Shown: positions 24,302 through 32,762 of the stretch, in pieces
How positions within the stretch are numbered: position 1 is the stretch's first letter
Layout of the letters: each line of letters begins with the position of its first letter
Virus record (IMG/VR): IMGVR_UViG_3300006108_000015
Span: 1 to 64,000 of that record
From: a virus
DNA length: 64,000 bases
Direction: 5' to 3' (one strand)
The notes under the pieces: generated by a model
What the model was told of the DNA's origin: nothing
Seen by the model: the letters and a program-made list of their open reading frames with translations, nothing else
Database searches by the model: none
Made by a program: the position numbers and the translations under genes

Positions 24302-25594
24302 TTATGGTTGACCCAATATTGCTAAATTTGTTAATGGACCATTTCCGTGTTTTACTTGAATACCAAAAGCTTTTCTTTTATTGCCATCTTTATCTTCAGT
24401 ATGAACATTAATTCCCGAGTCTCCACTCTTCTCAAGATGAATCTTTTTTGCATTTTTTATATGATGGTACATATCGTTATCTGAAGGATCAGTAGTGTGA
24501 GCAGAAGCCATCTTCTTACTATCACCTCCACCGGTACCGTGTGTTTTTACATAAGGTAAAGCGTGTTCAGAATTACCTTTTATATAAGTTTTCATTAGAT
24601 GTTCTTTTAATTCTTGATGTCCCATCATACTATATCCTTCGTGTAACTTATCACGCACTTGTTTGTTTAGTTTCCTAGCATGTTCTAAACCTTTATGATA
24701 CAAAGCACTATTACGGTATAGTTCGCTTTTTTCACCACTCTTGTCTTTTTTCTCACCAGCAATTTCTTTAGCAGCCGCAGATCTATTTTTACTAACCATC
24801 TTATTAGTTTTCATAAACTTTTCTTGTTCTCTTTGCACATGACCAGTTAAGTCGTGACCAATAAGTTTTCCAATTTCACCAACACCACCATTATGAAATC
24901 CTATAGCTTTAGATGAAGAAGATTTTAACGACAATCCTAAGTAACCATGTTTTGCTGTTGATGGTTTTTTCTTAAATTTAACAACAGCATCTGATGGATT
25001 TTCTTGCTGAGTGGCTTTGATACCTGTCTTTTCTTCAATTTGTCCAGGTTTAGAGGTGTGATGAACTTCTTCAATTCCTTCATAACCTCTTTGTTTAGCA
25101 TGCTCTAAAAAAGACTTTGCTTGCTCAGGTGCTCTATCTTCTTGTGATTTAACTTCTTGAGTTCCATGTTTTTTATCGAAATTGGCCAAAACTTTTTTAT
25201 GATGTTCGGCAAAATCTTGATGTTCTTTATTAATCCATTTTTTACCATTTAGATGGTAAACAACCATAGCTTCATTGTAACTACCACGATTAATATTAAT
25301 TTCTTTACTATCTCTTGCTCTAGCTTTTTCTTGTGGTGTCTGTGAAGATTTTAATTCTGTAATATATTCTTCATGTAATTTTCCAGCATAAATTAAATCA
25401 TGATCATGTTTAAGAATATTAAGTACTTCATCGTCTGTTTTTCCAACGAAAGTATGTGTTACATCACCCTCATCATTATGAACGTGATGAATTTGTCCGT
25501 CTTTGTGAACTTTATACATACCACGAACTGGATGAAAAAGTGTATGTATTTCTTTACCTTCTGATTCTTTTATAAATTGTATAAATGATTTCAT
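24302..25594 (-). CDS. CTS-like Lys/His-rich protein, possible nuclease
   Basis: 430 aa. It starts MKSFIQFIKE, close to the T4 capsid-targeting sequence. The central part has SDAVVKFKKK followed ~8 residues later by YLGLSLKSS and GFHNGGVGEIGKLIG. An acidic residue followed by an S-x-K strand could be a degenerate PD-(D/E)xK core, but I cannot confirm this. The rest is charged with many His. It overlaps the DUF6267 gene by four bases and sits two bases from the NMNAT-like gene, so the three are made together. Confidence 0.65.
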   Translation of the reverse strand: MKSFIQFIKESEGKEIHTLFHPVRGMYKVHKDGQIHHVHNDEGDVTHTFVGKTDDEVLNILKHDHDLIYAGKLHEEYITELKSSQTPQEKARARDSKEININRGSYNEAMVVYHLNGKKWINKEHQDFAEHHKKVLANFDKKHGTQEVKSQEDRAPEQAKSFLEHAKQRGYEGIEEVHHTSKPGQIEEKTGIKATQQENPSDAVVKFKKKPSTAKHGYLGLSLKSSSSKAIGFHNGGVGEIGKLIGHDLTGHVQREQEKFMKTNKMVSKNRSAAAKEIAGEKKDKSGEKSELYRNSALYHKGLEHARKLNKQVRDKLHEGYSMMGHQELKEHLMKTYIKGNSEHALPYVKTHGTGGGDSKKMASAHTTDPSDNDMYHHIKNAKKIHLEKSGDSGINVHTEDKDGNKRKAFGIQVKHGNGPLTNLAILGQP

Positions 25595-26772
25595 TTACGT
25601 ACCCTAAGTAAATTAGCTTTTGCAAATTCCTTTCGATCAACCAATTTAGTTGGTTCGCCAGCATGATTAACTACAAATCCTTCAGGACCTGTTCTTTTAC
25701 CATCAATGTGATGTTCCAAACCACCTTCATGTTGATTTAGTGTATTAACTAATACATCTTTAGCTTTCTGTAGATGATGATGAAGTTTCAAGATATTTTC
25801 GTAATCTTCTTTATGTGAATCAATATGTTGTGTGTGATATTTCAATTCTGAGTTTTTACGTGATTGAGCAGCTGGAGTTTTTAATTTATCAATTGCTTTT
25901 TTATACTTATCTGTAATATGTTTTTTTAAACCTTCAGCTGAAGGTTTTTCATCTGTTTTTATAGTATGATTAATATATGTTGCAAGATGACCTGTTTCAC
26001 CTCCGTGAGGTTCTATCGTTTTATACATGTTTTTTTTGTGTTCATCATGTATCTTCTGTGCGGCAGTCATGTGATTATTGAATTCTTTTTGATCAGATTC
26101 GGAATAATGAACTTGTTTTGTATCATGTGTTGGTGATTTTTGATACACATCAGGATGATGATTAAAATTATGCAAATCTGGATGTGGATCAGATTTCATT
26201 GAATGAATATTATCACCATGATATTGAGTATGAGTTACAATACCAATTTTAGAATTTTTAATTCTATCAGCCTCTTCACCTTTAGCCGTATATGTTATGG
26301 TATTAGGTGTGAAAGATACTTTTCCACCTTTTTCATGCTTCAAATCATCACCTGAATGCATGATATCACCTTGATAGACACCAGTTTTAGGTGCAACTTT
26401 TTTAAGGTGATTCAATGCTGCGTGTAATTTTTCCATGAGTCCTGGTGCATGACCATGATTTTTTTCAATATCTTCATGTGTGTAATTAATTTTTGGTGTC
26501 TTGTTAAATGCAGACTTACTTGCCACGAAAAACTTACCATTTTCTGGATGGTGACCGAATACAACAGCCGGTGAACCATCATATTTCATGGTTAGTGTTG
26601 AACTTTTATCACCAGATTTAATATGATTGTGAGCTTGTATCAATGCACCTTTGGTATGTTCAAAACCTTTTGATCCATGAAATATAGGACGATCTTCAGC
26701 ATGATGTATATGCTTGAGTTTACCATCTCCAGATTCTGTTTCCTCTTTAAGGAAACTTAAGAAAGACCGCAT
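25591..26772 (-). CDS. DUF6267 protein with ligase-like nucleotidyltransferase motifs and CTS-like N-terminus
   Basis: 393 aa from ATG 26770-26772 (GGAG eight bases upstream). The N-terminus MRSFLSFLKE resembles a capsid-targeting sequence. Motifs of the covalent nucleotidyltransferase (DNA/RNA ligase) fold appear in order: KYDGS at 63-67, FFVASKSAF near 81-89, GVYQGDIM at 131-138, GPEGFVV near 361 and KLVDRKEFAKANL at the end. The family is DUF6267, uncharacterised to my knowledge. It could seal or cap nucleic acid ends, perhaps after delivery with the genome. A late promoter (26830-26837) lies upstream. Confidence 0.75.
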   Translation of the reverse strand: MRSFLSFLKEETESGDGKLKHIHHAEDRPIFHGSKGFEHTKGALIQAHNHIKSGDKSSTLTMKYDGSPAVVFGHHPENGKFFVASKSAFNKTPKINYTHEDIEKNHGHAPGLMEKLHAALNHLKKVAPKTGVYQGDIMHSGDDLKHEKGGKVSFTPNTITYTAKGEEADRIKNSKIGIVTHTQYHGDNIHSMKSDPHPDLHNFNHHPDVYQKSPTHDTKQVHYSESDQKEFNNHMTAAQKIHDEHKKNMYKTIEPHGGETGHLATYINHTIKTDEKPSAEGLKKHITDKYKKAIDKLKTPAAQSRKNSELKYHTQHIDSHKEDYENILKLHHHLQKAKDVLVNTLNQHEGGLEHHIDGKRTGPEGFVVNHAGEPTKLVDRKEFAKANLLRVRK

Positions 26773-26829
26773 TGACTTTTCTCCAGATATGCAACACACT
26801 ATGGTTGCTGATTTTCATTGTTACAGTCT

Positions 26830-26837
26830 TATTTATA
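26830..26837 (-). promoter_or_regulatory. late promoter, TATAAATA
   Basis: A perfect octamer on the minus strand, 58 bases upstream of the DUF6267 start. It probably drives the late operon of CTS-like and structural genes (19958-26772). Confidence 0.75.
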
Positions 26838-26841
26838 CAAC

Positions 26842-26879
26842 TTTGAAGTTTCTATTTTTTTGACGTAGAAATCTTCAAA
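26842..26879 (-). terminator. hairpin after glycan island
   Basis: TTTGAAG/CTTCAAA plus TTTCTA/TAGAAA form a 13-bp stem with one bulge and an 11-base loop. It lies just after the methyltransferase stop and just before the late promoter. There is no U tract after the stem on the minus strand, so it may be a weak terminator or an mRNA-end barrier. Confidence 0.5.
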
Positions 26880-26893
26880 CAAATACATAGTGG

Positions 26894-27421
26894 TCACAGA
26901 ATTACATAACATCTTTGATATCCACACTTTGCAAATGTGATTTGACTACCAAACAATTCAGTTATTGCTCTTTTAGCACCTTCAAGTTCATAATCATCAA
27001 ACCACATAATACCACCTTTTACCATCATTGGTTTGAGGTAATTAATGCAGTCGATATATGACTTATACTGATCAACATCAATGTGAGCAAATGCAATACT
27101 TGGCATTTCTACAGCACTTTTCGGAAATATACCTTGTACTACTTTAGCATAAGGTAATGCATCTCTGACTGCTTCAAAACTAGTATCTCCAAAGTCACCC
27201 ACTTTATGTTTTTCATAATCCTCTCTGAAAGGAATACCAGTGAAAGTATCATACAAATAGATTTCTCTATTTTGTTTTTCTGCAAGTTCCGTCAAATATG
27301 ATGCAGTACCACCTTTGTAAACACCAACTTCAACGAAACATCCTTCAGGAACATTACTTGCAGTTGCAACTAATTCTTTAATGATTCTAATATCACCTAC
27401 TGCTGATGGTAAATAATTCAT
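26894..27421 (-). CDS. TylF-like SAM-dependent methyltransferase
   Basis: 175 aa. The SAM-binding region is GCFVEVGVYKGGTASYL (residues 27-43), followed by REIYLYDTFTGIP and AFAHIDVDQYKSY with the metal-binding DxD-type Asp pair, and GGIMWFDDYE. These are hallmarks of the TylF/MycF O-methyltransferase family acting on sugars. It closes a five-gene glycan island and may methylate a phage or host glycan. Confidence 0.82.
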   Translation of the reverse strand: MNYLPSAVGDIRIIKELVATASNVPEGCFVEVGVYKGGTASYLTELAEKQNREIYLYDTFTGIPFREDYEKHKVGDFGDTSFEAVRDALPYAKVVQGIFPKSAVEMPSIAFAHIDVDQYKSYIDCINYLKPMMVKGGIMWFDDYELEGAKRAITELFGSQITFAKCGYQRCYVIL

Positions 27422-27422
27422 T

Positions 27423-28142
27423 TTAAATCTCCAACTCTTTTACGTGAACTAGTTTTGATTTTCTGTTTAGATAATAGTGTCTTTCAAAATCAAACTCAAC
27501 TGGTCTTCCATCCCAAACTCGCATATCTTCATCCCAACATACGATAGTTTCTTTATTCATCAAATCAGCAATGATACCGACTCCAGTAAATGTAGTAATA
27601 AACTTGTTAGGATTGGTCTTGATGATGAAACAATTATACATTAAATCTTTACTATAATCCAGATATGCTACTTTATTAGGATCTGGATTTGCACCATTCT
27701 CCACAACATTAGTATTTCGTCTAGTATCAATAGTTGCATGATTCCATCTATCACCAATTATTACTTTATCAGTAAAACAATCAATATCTAAATCTTGAAC
27801 TTTTATTTCAAAAGAATCATCAACTTGAAAATCTAAATTGTAGTGATCTCTTAACCAGTTTTCATAACGACATGTTTCAATTGGTCTATTTGGATCAGTC
27901 TTATCTTCTCTTGTCCAAGAACTAAGATTTACATAATTACCATATGGTATAATATCATCATCAAAATTAACATCAGTAAACAAGTCCTGATAAAGTAGAA
28001 ACTCTTTGATTCCATTAAACTTTTTCATTTCACTTCTTATAGTGAAATCTAATTTACCGTATGTATTCACTAATCCCGATATAACAGGAATAGCATTCAT
28101 GAAATCGCCAAGATTTGCTGTACATTCAATTCTAACTTTCAT
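27423..28142 (-). CDS. hypothetical glycan-island protein, GT9-like
   Basis: 239 aa from ATG 28140-28142 (AGGAA upstream). The N-terminal VRIECTANLGDFMNAIPVI is reminiscent of glycosyltransferase family 9 starts, which open with a nucleotide-sugar GT-B glycine loop. The C-terminus has GVGIIADLMNKETIVCWD, similar to the donor-binding end of such proteins. Overall similarity is weak, and I regard it as a probable GT-B-like enzyme. It overlaps the HtrL/YibB gene by 11 bases. Confidence 0.55.
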   Translation of the reverse strand: MKVRIECTANLGDFMNAIPVISGLVNTYGKLDFTIRSEMKKFNGIKEFLLYQDLFTDVNFDDDIIPYGNYVNLSSWTREDKTDPNRPIETCRYENWLRDHYNLDFQVDDSFEIKVQDLDIDCFTDKVIIGDRWNHATIDTRRNTNVVENGANPDPNKVAYLDYSKDLMYNCFIIKTNPNKFITTFTGVGIIADLMNKETIVCWDEDMRVWDGRPVEFDFERHYYLNRKSKLVHVKELEI

Positions 28143-28932
28143 TGAAGTTCCTAAAAATAACAAATGGATCGTTTTCTTGAATTGGGTGAAGTTCAAATAT
28201 ATCTTTTTGGTATAGATATGCTAACAACATTAAAGTCTGGTCATCGTCAATCATATTTGCATCTGTAAGATTCTTAAATGCACCACGAATCAATTCTTCT
28301 AACTTAGGCCACATTTCTTTACCTGCAATAATTTTAGCACCAAACATATGAACAATATTATTTGCAATAATAGTTTGAATAGGTTGACCTTGATAATCTC
28401 TAAAATTAAAGAAATGTATTTTGTCAGTTGCAAATGGATATTTCCATTCTTTTACATCATTTAAAGTTTCTTTAGTTCTACAATATCCAAAATCTAACCA
28501 CGCAACAAGATCAGTATCTACAAAATTGTTCTGAATAGAAAAGTTTACCAAATGTGATTTTAGATAATTAACGAGAACATAATCAGCGGACCAGTATTCT
28601 GGATTCCTAACTTGCATTGGACTGATCATATTTTGAAAGTTTGGATTCTTCTGAATCTTAGAAATTAGGTCTCGTTCTTTTTGAAACGTGTTTGGAAAAT
28701 CAATACTAATTATTTTAGTTTTAGTCATTTTATCTTTACGAATCTGGTAGACTTTATCTGCCAAATCTTCAGATGTAAAGATGACCATTTCATTATCTAA
28801 TTGTGCCAGATGGCCAAATCTTTCAAAATATGTATCAGTTGTTCTATGAAGATAGTGAGGAAGACCTTTCTCTGGAGTCCAGTTTCCTCTACCTATGTCA
28901 AAGAAAGCAGTTACAATTGAGATATCACTCAT
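28132..28932 (-). CDS. HtrL/YibB family protein
   Basis: 266 aa. The N-terminus ISIVTAFFDIGRGNW, then YFERFGHLAQLDNEMVIFTS and a central DLVAWLDFGYCR match the HtrL/YibB family, found near LPS-core and glycan genes in bacteria and likely to be glycosyltransferases. The role here is presumably in the same glycan pathway as its neighbours. The start overlaps the upstream stop by four bases. Confidence 0.75.
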   Translation of the reverse strand: MSDISIVTAFFDIGRGNWTPEKGLPHYLHRTTDTYFERFGHLAQLDNEMVIFTSEDLADKVYQIRKDKMTKTKIISIDFPNTFQKERDLISKIQKNPNFQNMISPMQVRNPEYWSADYVLVNYLKSHLVNFSIQNNFVDTDLVAWLDFGYCRTKETLNDVKEWKYPFATDKIHFFNFRDYQGQPIQTIIANNIVHMFGAKIIAGKEMWPKLEELIRGAFKNLTDANMIDDDQTLMLLAYLYQKDIFELHPIQENDPFVIFRNFNES

Positions 28933-29777
28933 TTGTATTTTGCCTCAATAGACTCTTTCCACTCAGGTACACGATCATATTGATGAACAATTGTGAATTC
29001 TTTGAACTTTGAAGTCAACACTTTGCCACCTAACCATTGTGGTTCTGCTTCCAATAGATTTGGACGGAATGAATCCATCTTAGAAGGATCAGCAACAGTA
29101 CCTGCTTGACATGCCCAACCATCGCTTTGTTTTGCAAATAGAGTTACATCTTTGAATGGTTGAGTTTGAATCAATACATTGAATACTGCTTGATCAACGA
29201 TTCGAATTGGTCGTGATACTGAATTGAAGAAAATGTTAAATGCCAAATCTTTCATGTATTCGGCAGTACCACCTAGAGTACCTACATTATAGATTTCATT
29301 TTCTTTGAAGATTTCATGAACATATGGACCATAGGTCTGCTTCAGATTATCATCACCCCATGCTTCATCTTTATATTTTAATGCTTCAGATCCAGCAACA
29401 AGTTTCTTGTCACCTAGATTTTCTTTGAGCCAGTCAATTGGATTCTTTTGGAAGATAACATCTTTAACATCAGTGGTAACAACATAATCATACTCTTGCC
29501 ATGTATCTTTGAGTAGATTGTAGATGTGGAAGAATCTCTCAATATGAATAGGTGCTGGTGTTTCATGTTTGAACATTTGTTCAGCATCATCTTGATCAAA
29601 CACGATGACATTGAAACCAGAATCTGAGATTTTTTGAACGGTATCAAATGATGCGTTGAACACGATCATTACCTTGTCACCTTCAAACCCACATTGATTG
29701 ACTGAGTTGATCCAAGGAGCAACTTTATCAAAATCATAATTTGTCATTGCACCAATAATTAAACTTTTCTTTTCCAT
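28929..29777 (-). CDS. putative glycosyltransferase (GT-A-like)
   Basis: 282 aa. KSLIIGAMTNYDFDKVAPWI opens a Rossmann-like fold. YDYVVTTDVKDVIFQ near residues 96-110 has the D-x-K-D type metal/nucleotide motif in place of DxD, and EIYNVGTLGGTAEYM follows. The pattern fits an uncharacterised phage GT-A-like family. Its start lies 18 bases inside the GT2 gene. Substrate unknown. Confidence 0.65.
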   Translation of the reverse strand: MEKKSLIIGAMTNYDFDKVAPWINSVNQCGFEGDKVMIVFNASFDTVQKISDSGFNVIVFDQDDAEQMFKHETPAPIHIERFFHIYNLLKDTWQEYDYVVTTDVKDVIFQKNPIDWLKENLGDKKLVAGSEALKYKDEAWGDDNLKQTYGPYVHEIFKENEIYNVGTLGGTAEYMKDLAFNIFFNSVSRPIRIVDQAVFNVLIQTQPFKDVTLFAKQSDGWACQAGTVADPSKMDSFRPNLLEAEPQWLGGKVLTSKFKEFTIVHQYDRVPEWKESIEAKYK

Positions 29778-30463
29778 GGGAATTCTCCATTATATTTGTC
29801 ATTCATAATTTTATTACCGTTTTCGAAAAACTCTTGAGTTACTGAGCCTTCATTTCCTGCTAATCTATAATTCACTGTATATTCACCAGTACAATCAAAT
29901 TGATTAAAATGTTGTGCTATGGTGTGTAAGAATACTCTATCTTGTCCCCAACCACCATGCCAAGCACTTGCTAATTTAGTTGCAACATCAGTTTTGATAC
30001 AATATGTATTTGTATCAACATGATTCACTCCATGATATGTTGGCCACTTACCTAGTGATTCACAGTCATCATTACATATATATTCACCATTCTTATCACA
30101 TATTTTTCTGAGAGAATAACACCAATCTAGATTTTTTGATTGAATAGTATCAACGCAAGATGCAACATGATTAGAATCAAACCAGTTATCTTGGTCCAAG
30201 TATAACACATAATCTGTATTAAGTAAATGGGTAAATGCAGCATAAACACGATGACCGTAGAATCCATTTGCACCAACATTAATTGGTAAATAACAGATTT
30301 CTAAATTCTTATGGTGTCCTGCAATTAGTCTGGTCTTAGAATGAAACTTTCTACCATCTGCAACAACATAACATTTGGTCGGATATGACTGAGAAAGAAC
30401 ACTATCGATTGCCTGTTTAACTTCGTCTGAACCTGTTGTAGGTATAATCACTGTTGATGTCAT
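29759..30463 (-). CDS. family 2 glycosyltransferase
   Basis: 234 aa from ATG 30461-30463 (MTSTVIIPTTG); an ATG four codons earlier is possible. STVIIPTTGSDEVKQAIDSVLSQSYP is a textbook GT2 start, and YVLYLDQDNWFD holds the DxD motif. WGQDRVFLHTI may be the ED-type catalytic segment. Together with the four genes below it forms a glycan-modifying island, aimed at virion proteins, DNA or host surface. The acceptor cannot be told from sequence. Confidence 0.8.
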   Translation of the reverse strand: MTSTVIIPTTGSDEVKQAIDSVLSQSYPTKCYVVADGRKFHSKTRLIAGHHKNLEICYLPINVGANGFYGHRVYAAFTHLLNTDYVLYLDQDNWFDSNHVASCVDTIQSKNLDWCYSLRKICDKNGEYICNDDCESLGKWPTYHGVNHVDTNTYCIKTDVATKLASAWHGGWGQDRVFLHTIAQHFNQFDCTGEYTVNYRLAGNEGSVTQEFFENGNKIMNDKYNGEFPWKRKV

Positions 30464-30480
30464 AATAATATCCAATAAGT

Positions 30481-31626
30481 TTAATATATCTTACCAAAAG
30501 GTCCAAATCCTTTTCCTCTTTTTTCAGCTAAGAAAAATAAATCGGTTATAAATTTTTCCATTCCATCATTACCTATGGATAATATTTTATAAAGAAAATC
30601 TAGCTGCATTAATTTAGAGTTTGCTGTTCCATAATTATCTTTATCATTTAACATTTTCATCATAGAAGTTGAAAACTCTATATCACTATCAATTTGTGTT
30701 TTTGATTTTTTCTTAATACTGTTAAATTGTTTTTTATATTCTTTAATATTTGAATTGAAATCTGAAGCTGTTGTTGCAAAATTCTTCCAGTTATTATCAA
30801 TAGTTATGCCATGTTTTTTCCCGGCATCTATAACTAAATTAACAGGAGCTTTACCTATTTGAGCTGCTGCTCCAGGTTCTTGAAACTCAAAAATTAAATT
30901 ACCCGGATTATAAGTTCTACCTGAAGTTCTAACTGTCAATGTGTATTTCACTTCTTCTTTAGTGTATTTCACTGTGAAAAATATTCTTAAATCATTAGCT
31001 TTAAAAGTTCCATCTGGACGAAGTAATAAATCATATCGTATTTCTTCAATATCAAAAGTTGGATGTTTTCCACTCGTAAATAAAACTCCATCTTTAATAT
31101 TAACTTCTTGATATCTAGCAACACTTTCTTTATTTCCAACTTTTTTTAAAGATATTCCAACAACTTTTCTTTCCTGGAAAAAGGTACGTAAAAGAGCGTT
31201 TAATTTCTCAATATCGTTACTCGTATCAACAGTATCTGTTATTTCTTTGATAACTTGTTTTTCATTCTGTACACACCAAACATCAGCTGGATCCCAAGCG
31301 TCTTTTTTTGAAATACCATATTTCTTATTGACTAATTTCGAAACAAATTCCATAAATCCTCCTTTTACACTAAATTCTTTAAATTTAGCGTCAGAGAATT
31401 CAACTAGGAATCTTTTTTGTTGTTTATAAAAAGTTTTAACCCAATCTTGATCAACATATGGATAAATTCCTTGTTTTGATTTTGTACCTATAATGTTTTT
31501 TTGAAAATTAACATCTTTCCAAATTTCGTCAGGACTTGCATATTTTACATTATCATTTAATGCTCTGTCAAAAATCCATGCAGAAGTTTTTTCTTGCATT
31601 TCTGTCAATTCTGATGAACTTGGCAT
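30481..31626 (-). CDS. unknown protein, possible PD-(D/E)xK-like nuclease
   Basis: 381 aa. No clear family. It contains WDPADVWCVQNEK near residue 116 and, 38 residues on, RKVVGISLKKV. An acidic strand followed by a hydrophobic strand ending SLK resembles the core of restriction-endonuclease-fold proteins with a replaced acidic residue, a weak hint. Proteins with 'PADVW...ISLKK' occur in other phages, to my recollection. A GATAAATA late-type element lies 24-31 bases upstream. Confidence 0.55.
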   Translation of the reverse strand: MPSSSELTEMQEKTSAWIFDRALNDNVKYASPDEIWKDVNFQKNIIGTKSKQGIYPYVDQDWVKTFYKQQKRFLVEFSDAKFKEFSVKGGFMEFVSKLVNKKYGISKKDAWDPADVWCVQNEKQVIKEITDTVDTSNDIEKLNALLRTFFQERKVVGISLKKVGNKESVARYQEVNIKDGVLFTSGKHPTFDIEEIRYDLLLRPDGTFKANDLRIFFTVKYTKEEVKYTLTVRTSGRTYNPGNLIFEFQEPGAAAQIGKAPVNLVIDAGKKHGITIDNNWKNFATTASDFNSNIKEYKKQFNSIKKKSKTQIDSDIEFSTSMMKMLNDKDNYGTANSKLMQLDFLYKILSIGNDGMEKFITDLFFLAEKRGKGFGPFGKIY

Positions 31627-31649
31627 GTTCCGTTAACTCCAAATTAAAA

Positions 31650-31657
31650 TATTTATC
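31650..31657 (-). promoter_or_regulatory. late-type promoter variant GATAAATA
   Basis: Minus-strand GATAAATA lies 24 bases upstream of the 381-aa gene. The first base differs from the T4 consensus, but related aquatic T4-like phages tolerate any base there. It overlaps the end of the DUF4338-like gene. Confidence 0.4.
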
Positions 31658-32762
31658 TTATAATCTGAATATCTTTACCTGAAGTCCATACTTCAAGTTC
31701 TGTTCTTAATCTACCCTCTGATTTCAGAGTTTCGTATCTATTTATTGCTTTATTTCTCCACCATTCAACAATATTACTTAGATTATGTTTCTCATAATTT
31801 TCACCAGGAATTAATTTATCAGTTTTACATGCCATATAGTCTACCATATTTTTAAAACCATAATCACTAGTATAGTATCTTTTCTTTTCTGTTAAACTTT
31901 TAGCCGTTTCAATTGTATTTAAAAATTCATCACCTTCTTTAGTTCTTTTAAGTGCTGATTTAGTTAAAGCTATAATTTTAACAAAAATTCTAAGTTTTCT
32001 ACTTGTTGTTGAAGTATCTCCTTCCAATATATCTCCAACACAACTTTCAACATAATCTTTTAGTTTATCATACGCATCACCATGTAACATAGGTACCATA
32101 TCTGATTCTGTTAATCCTCTAAATCTAATATATGGTTTCATACCATCATATTGTGAAACACTCTTAGTGCTACCATATAAACTAGTGGTCTCAAATAAAC
32201 ATAAATTCATATTGTATTTTTTATTACACATCTCACGAACTTCGTGTGATGTACAAATTGCCGCTATAAGTTTACCGCCAAGATAATTATATCCAAAAGG
32301 TTGAGAGGGTACGATCACAAATCCCATGATACTGGATGCATTAAATCTTTTAGATGTGTCTGGATTTTGAATCCATACATGACCTAATAGTTGATTTCTT
32401 GGTGCCATGTAAATCATTGGCGATCCCAATCGAATAAATCCTATAATCTTTCCTGTATTTTTTTCTCTAACAGCAAGTTGAATATTTTTACCAACCGGAG
32501 ACTTATTCACATGTGAGGATGTAATACTGACTAATGTTTCCCATTGTTCGTTTGGTATCTCACATACTTCAATATCCATATCTTTTGGATGCATAGTGAA
32601 ATCTGAAAACAAATCATCCTCAGGAGGAAATAAAGATGAAGGAATAGATTGTACATGTTTTAATTTCTCTTCACGCATGTACTGTTCAATAGAACCAGTG
32701 TTCTCAAAATAATCTTTGAACATTTTGGCACAGTGTAATGCCTCATCCCTTGATAACATCAT
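31653..32762 (-). CDS. DUF4338/DruA-like protein
   Basis: 369 aa. A central block follows the order seen in DUF4338 proteins: GFIRLGSPMIYM, RNQLLGHVW, RFNASSIMGFVIVPSQP, YNYLGGKLIAA, KYNMNLCLFETTSLYG, then YIRFRGLTESD. DUF4338 includes DruA of the Druantia anti-phage system. Here the gene is embedded in a phage replication operon (ATG overlaps the helicase stop), so it may be an ancestral form with a DNA-related role. The match is by pattern only. Confidence 0.55.
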   Translation of the reverse strand: MMLSRDEALHCAKMFKDYFENTGSIEQYMREEKLKHVQSIPSSLFPPEDDLFSDFTMHPKDMDIEVCEIPNEQWETLVSITSSHVNKSPVGKNIQLAVREKNTGKIIGFIRLGSPMIYMAPRNQLLGHVWIQNPDTSKRFNASSIMGFVIVPSQPFGYNYLGGKLIAAICTSHEVREMCNKKYNMNLCLFETTSLYGSTKSVSQYDGMKPYIRFRGLTESDMVPMLHGDAYDKLKDYVESCVGDILEGDTSTTSRKLRIFVKIIALTKSALKRTKEGDEFLNTIETAKSLTEKKRYYTSDYGFKNMVDYMACKTDKLIPGENYEKHNLSNIVEWWRNKAINRYETLKSEGRLRTELEVWTSGKDIQIIR

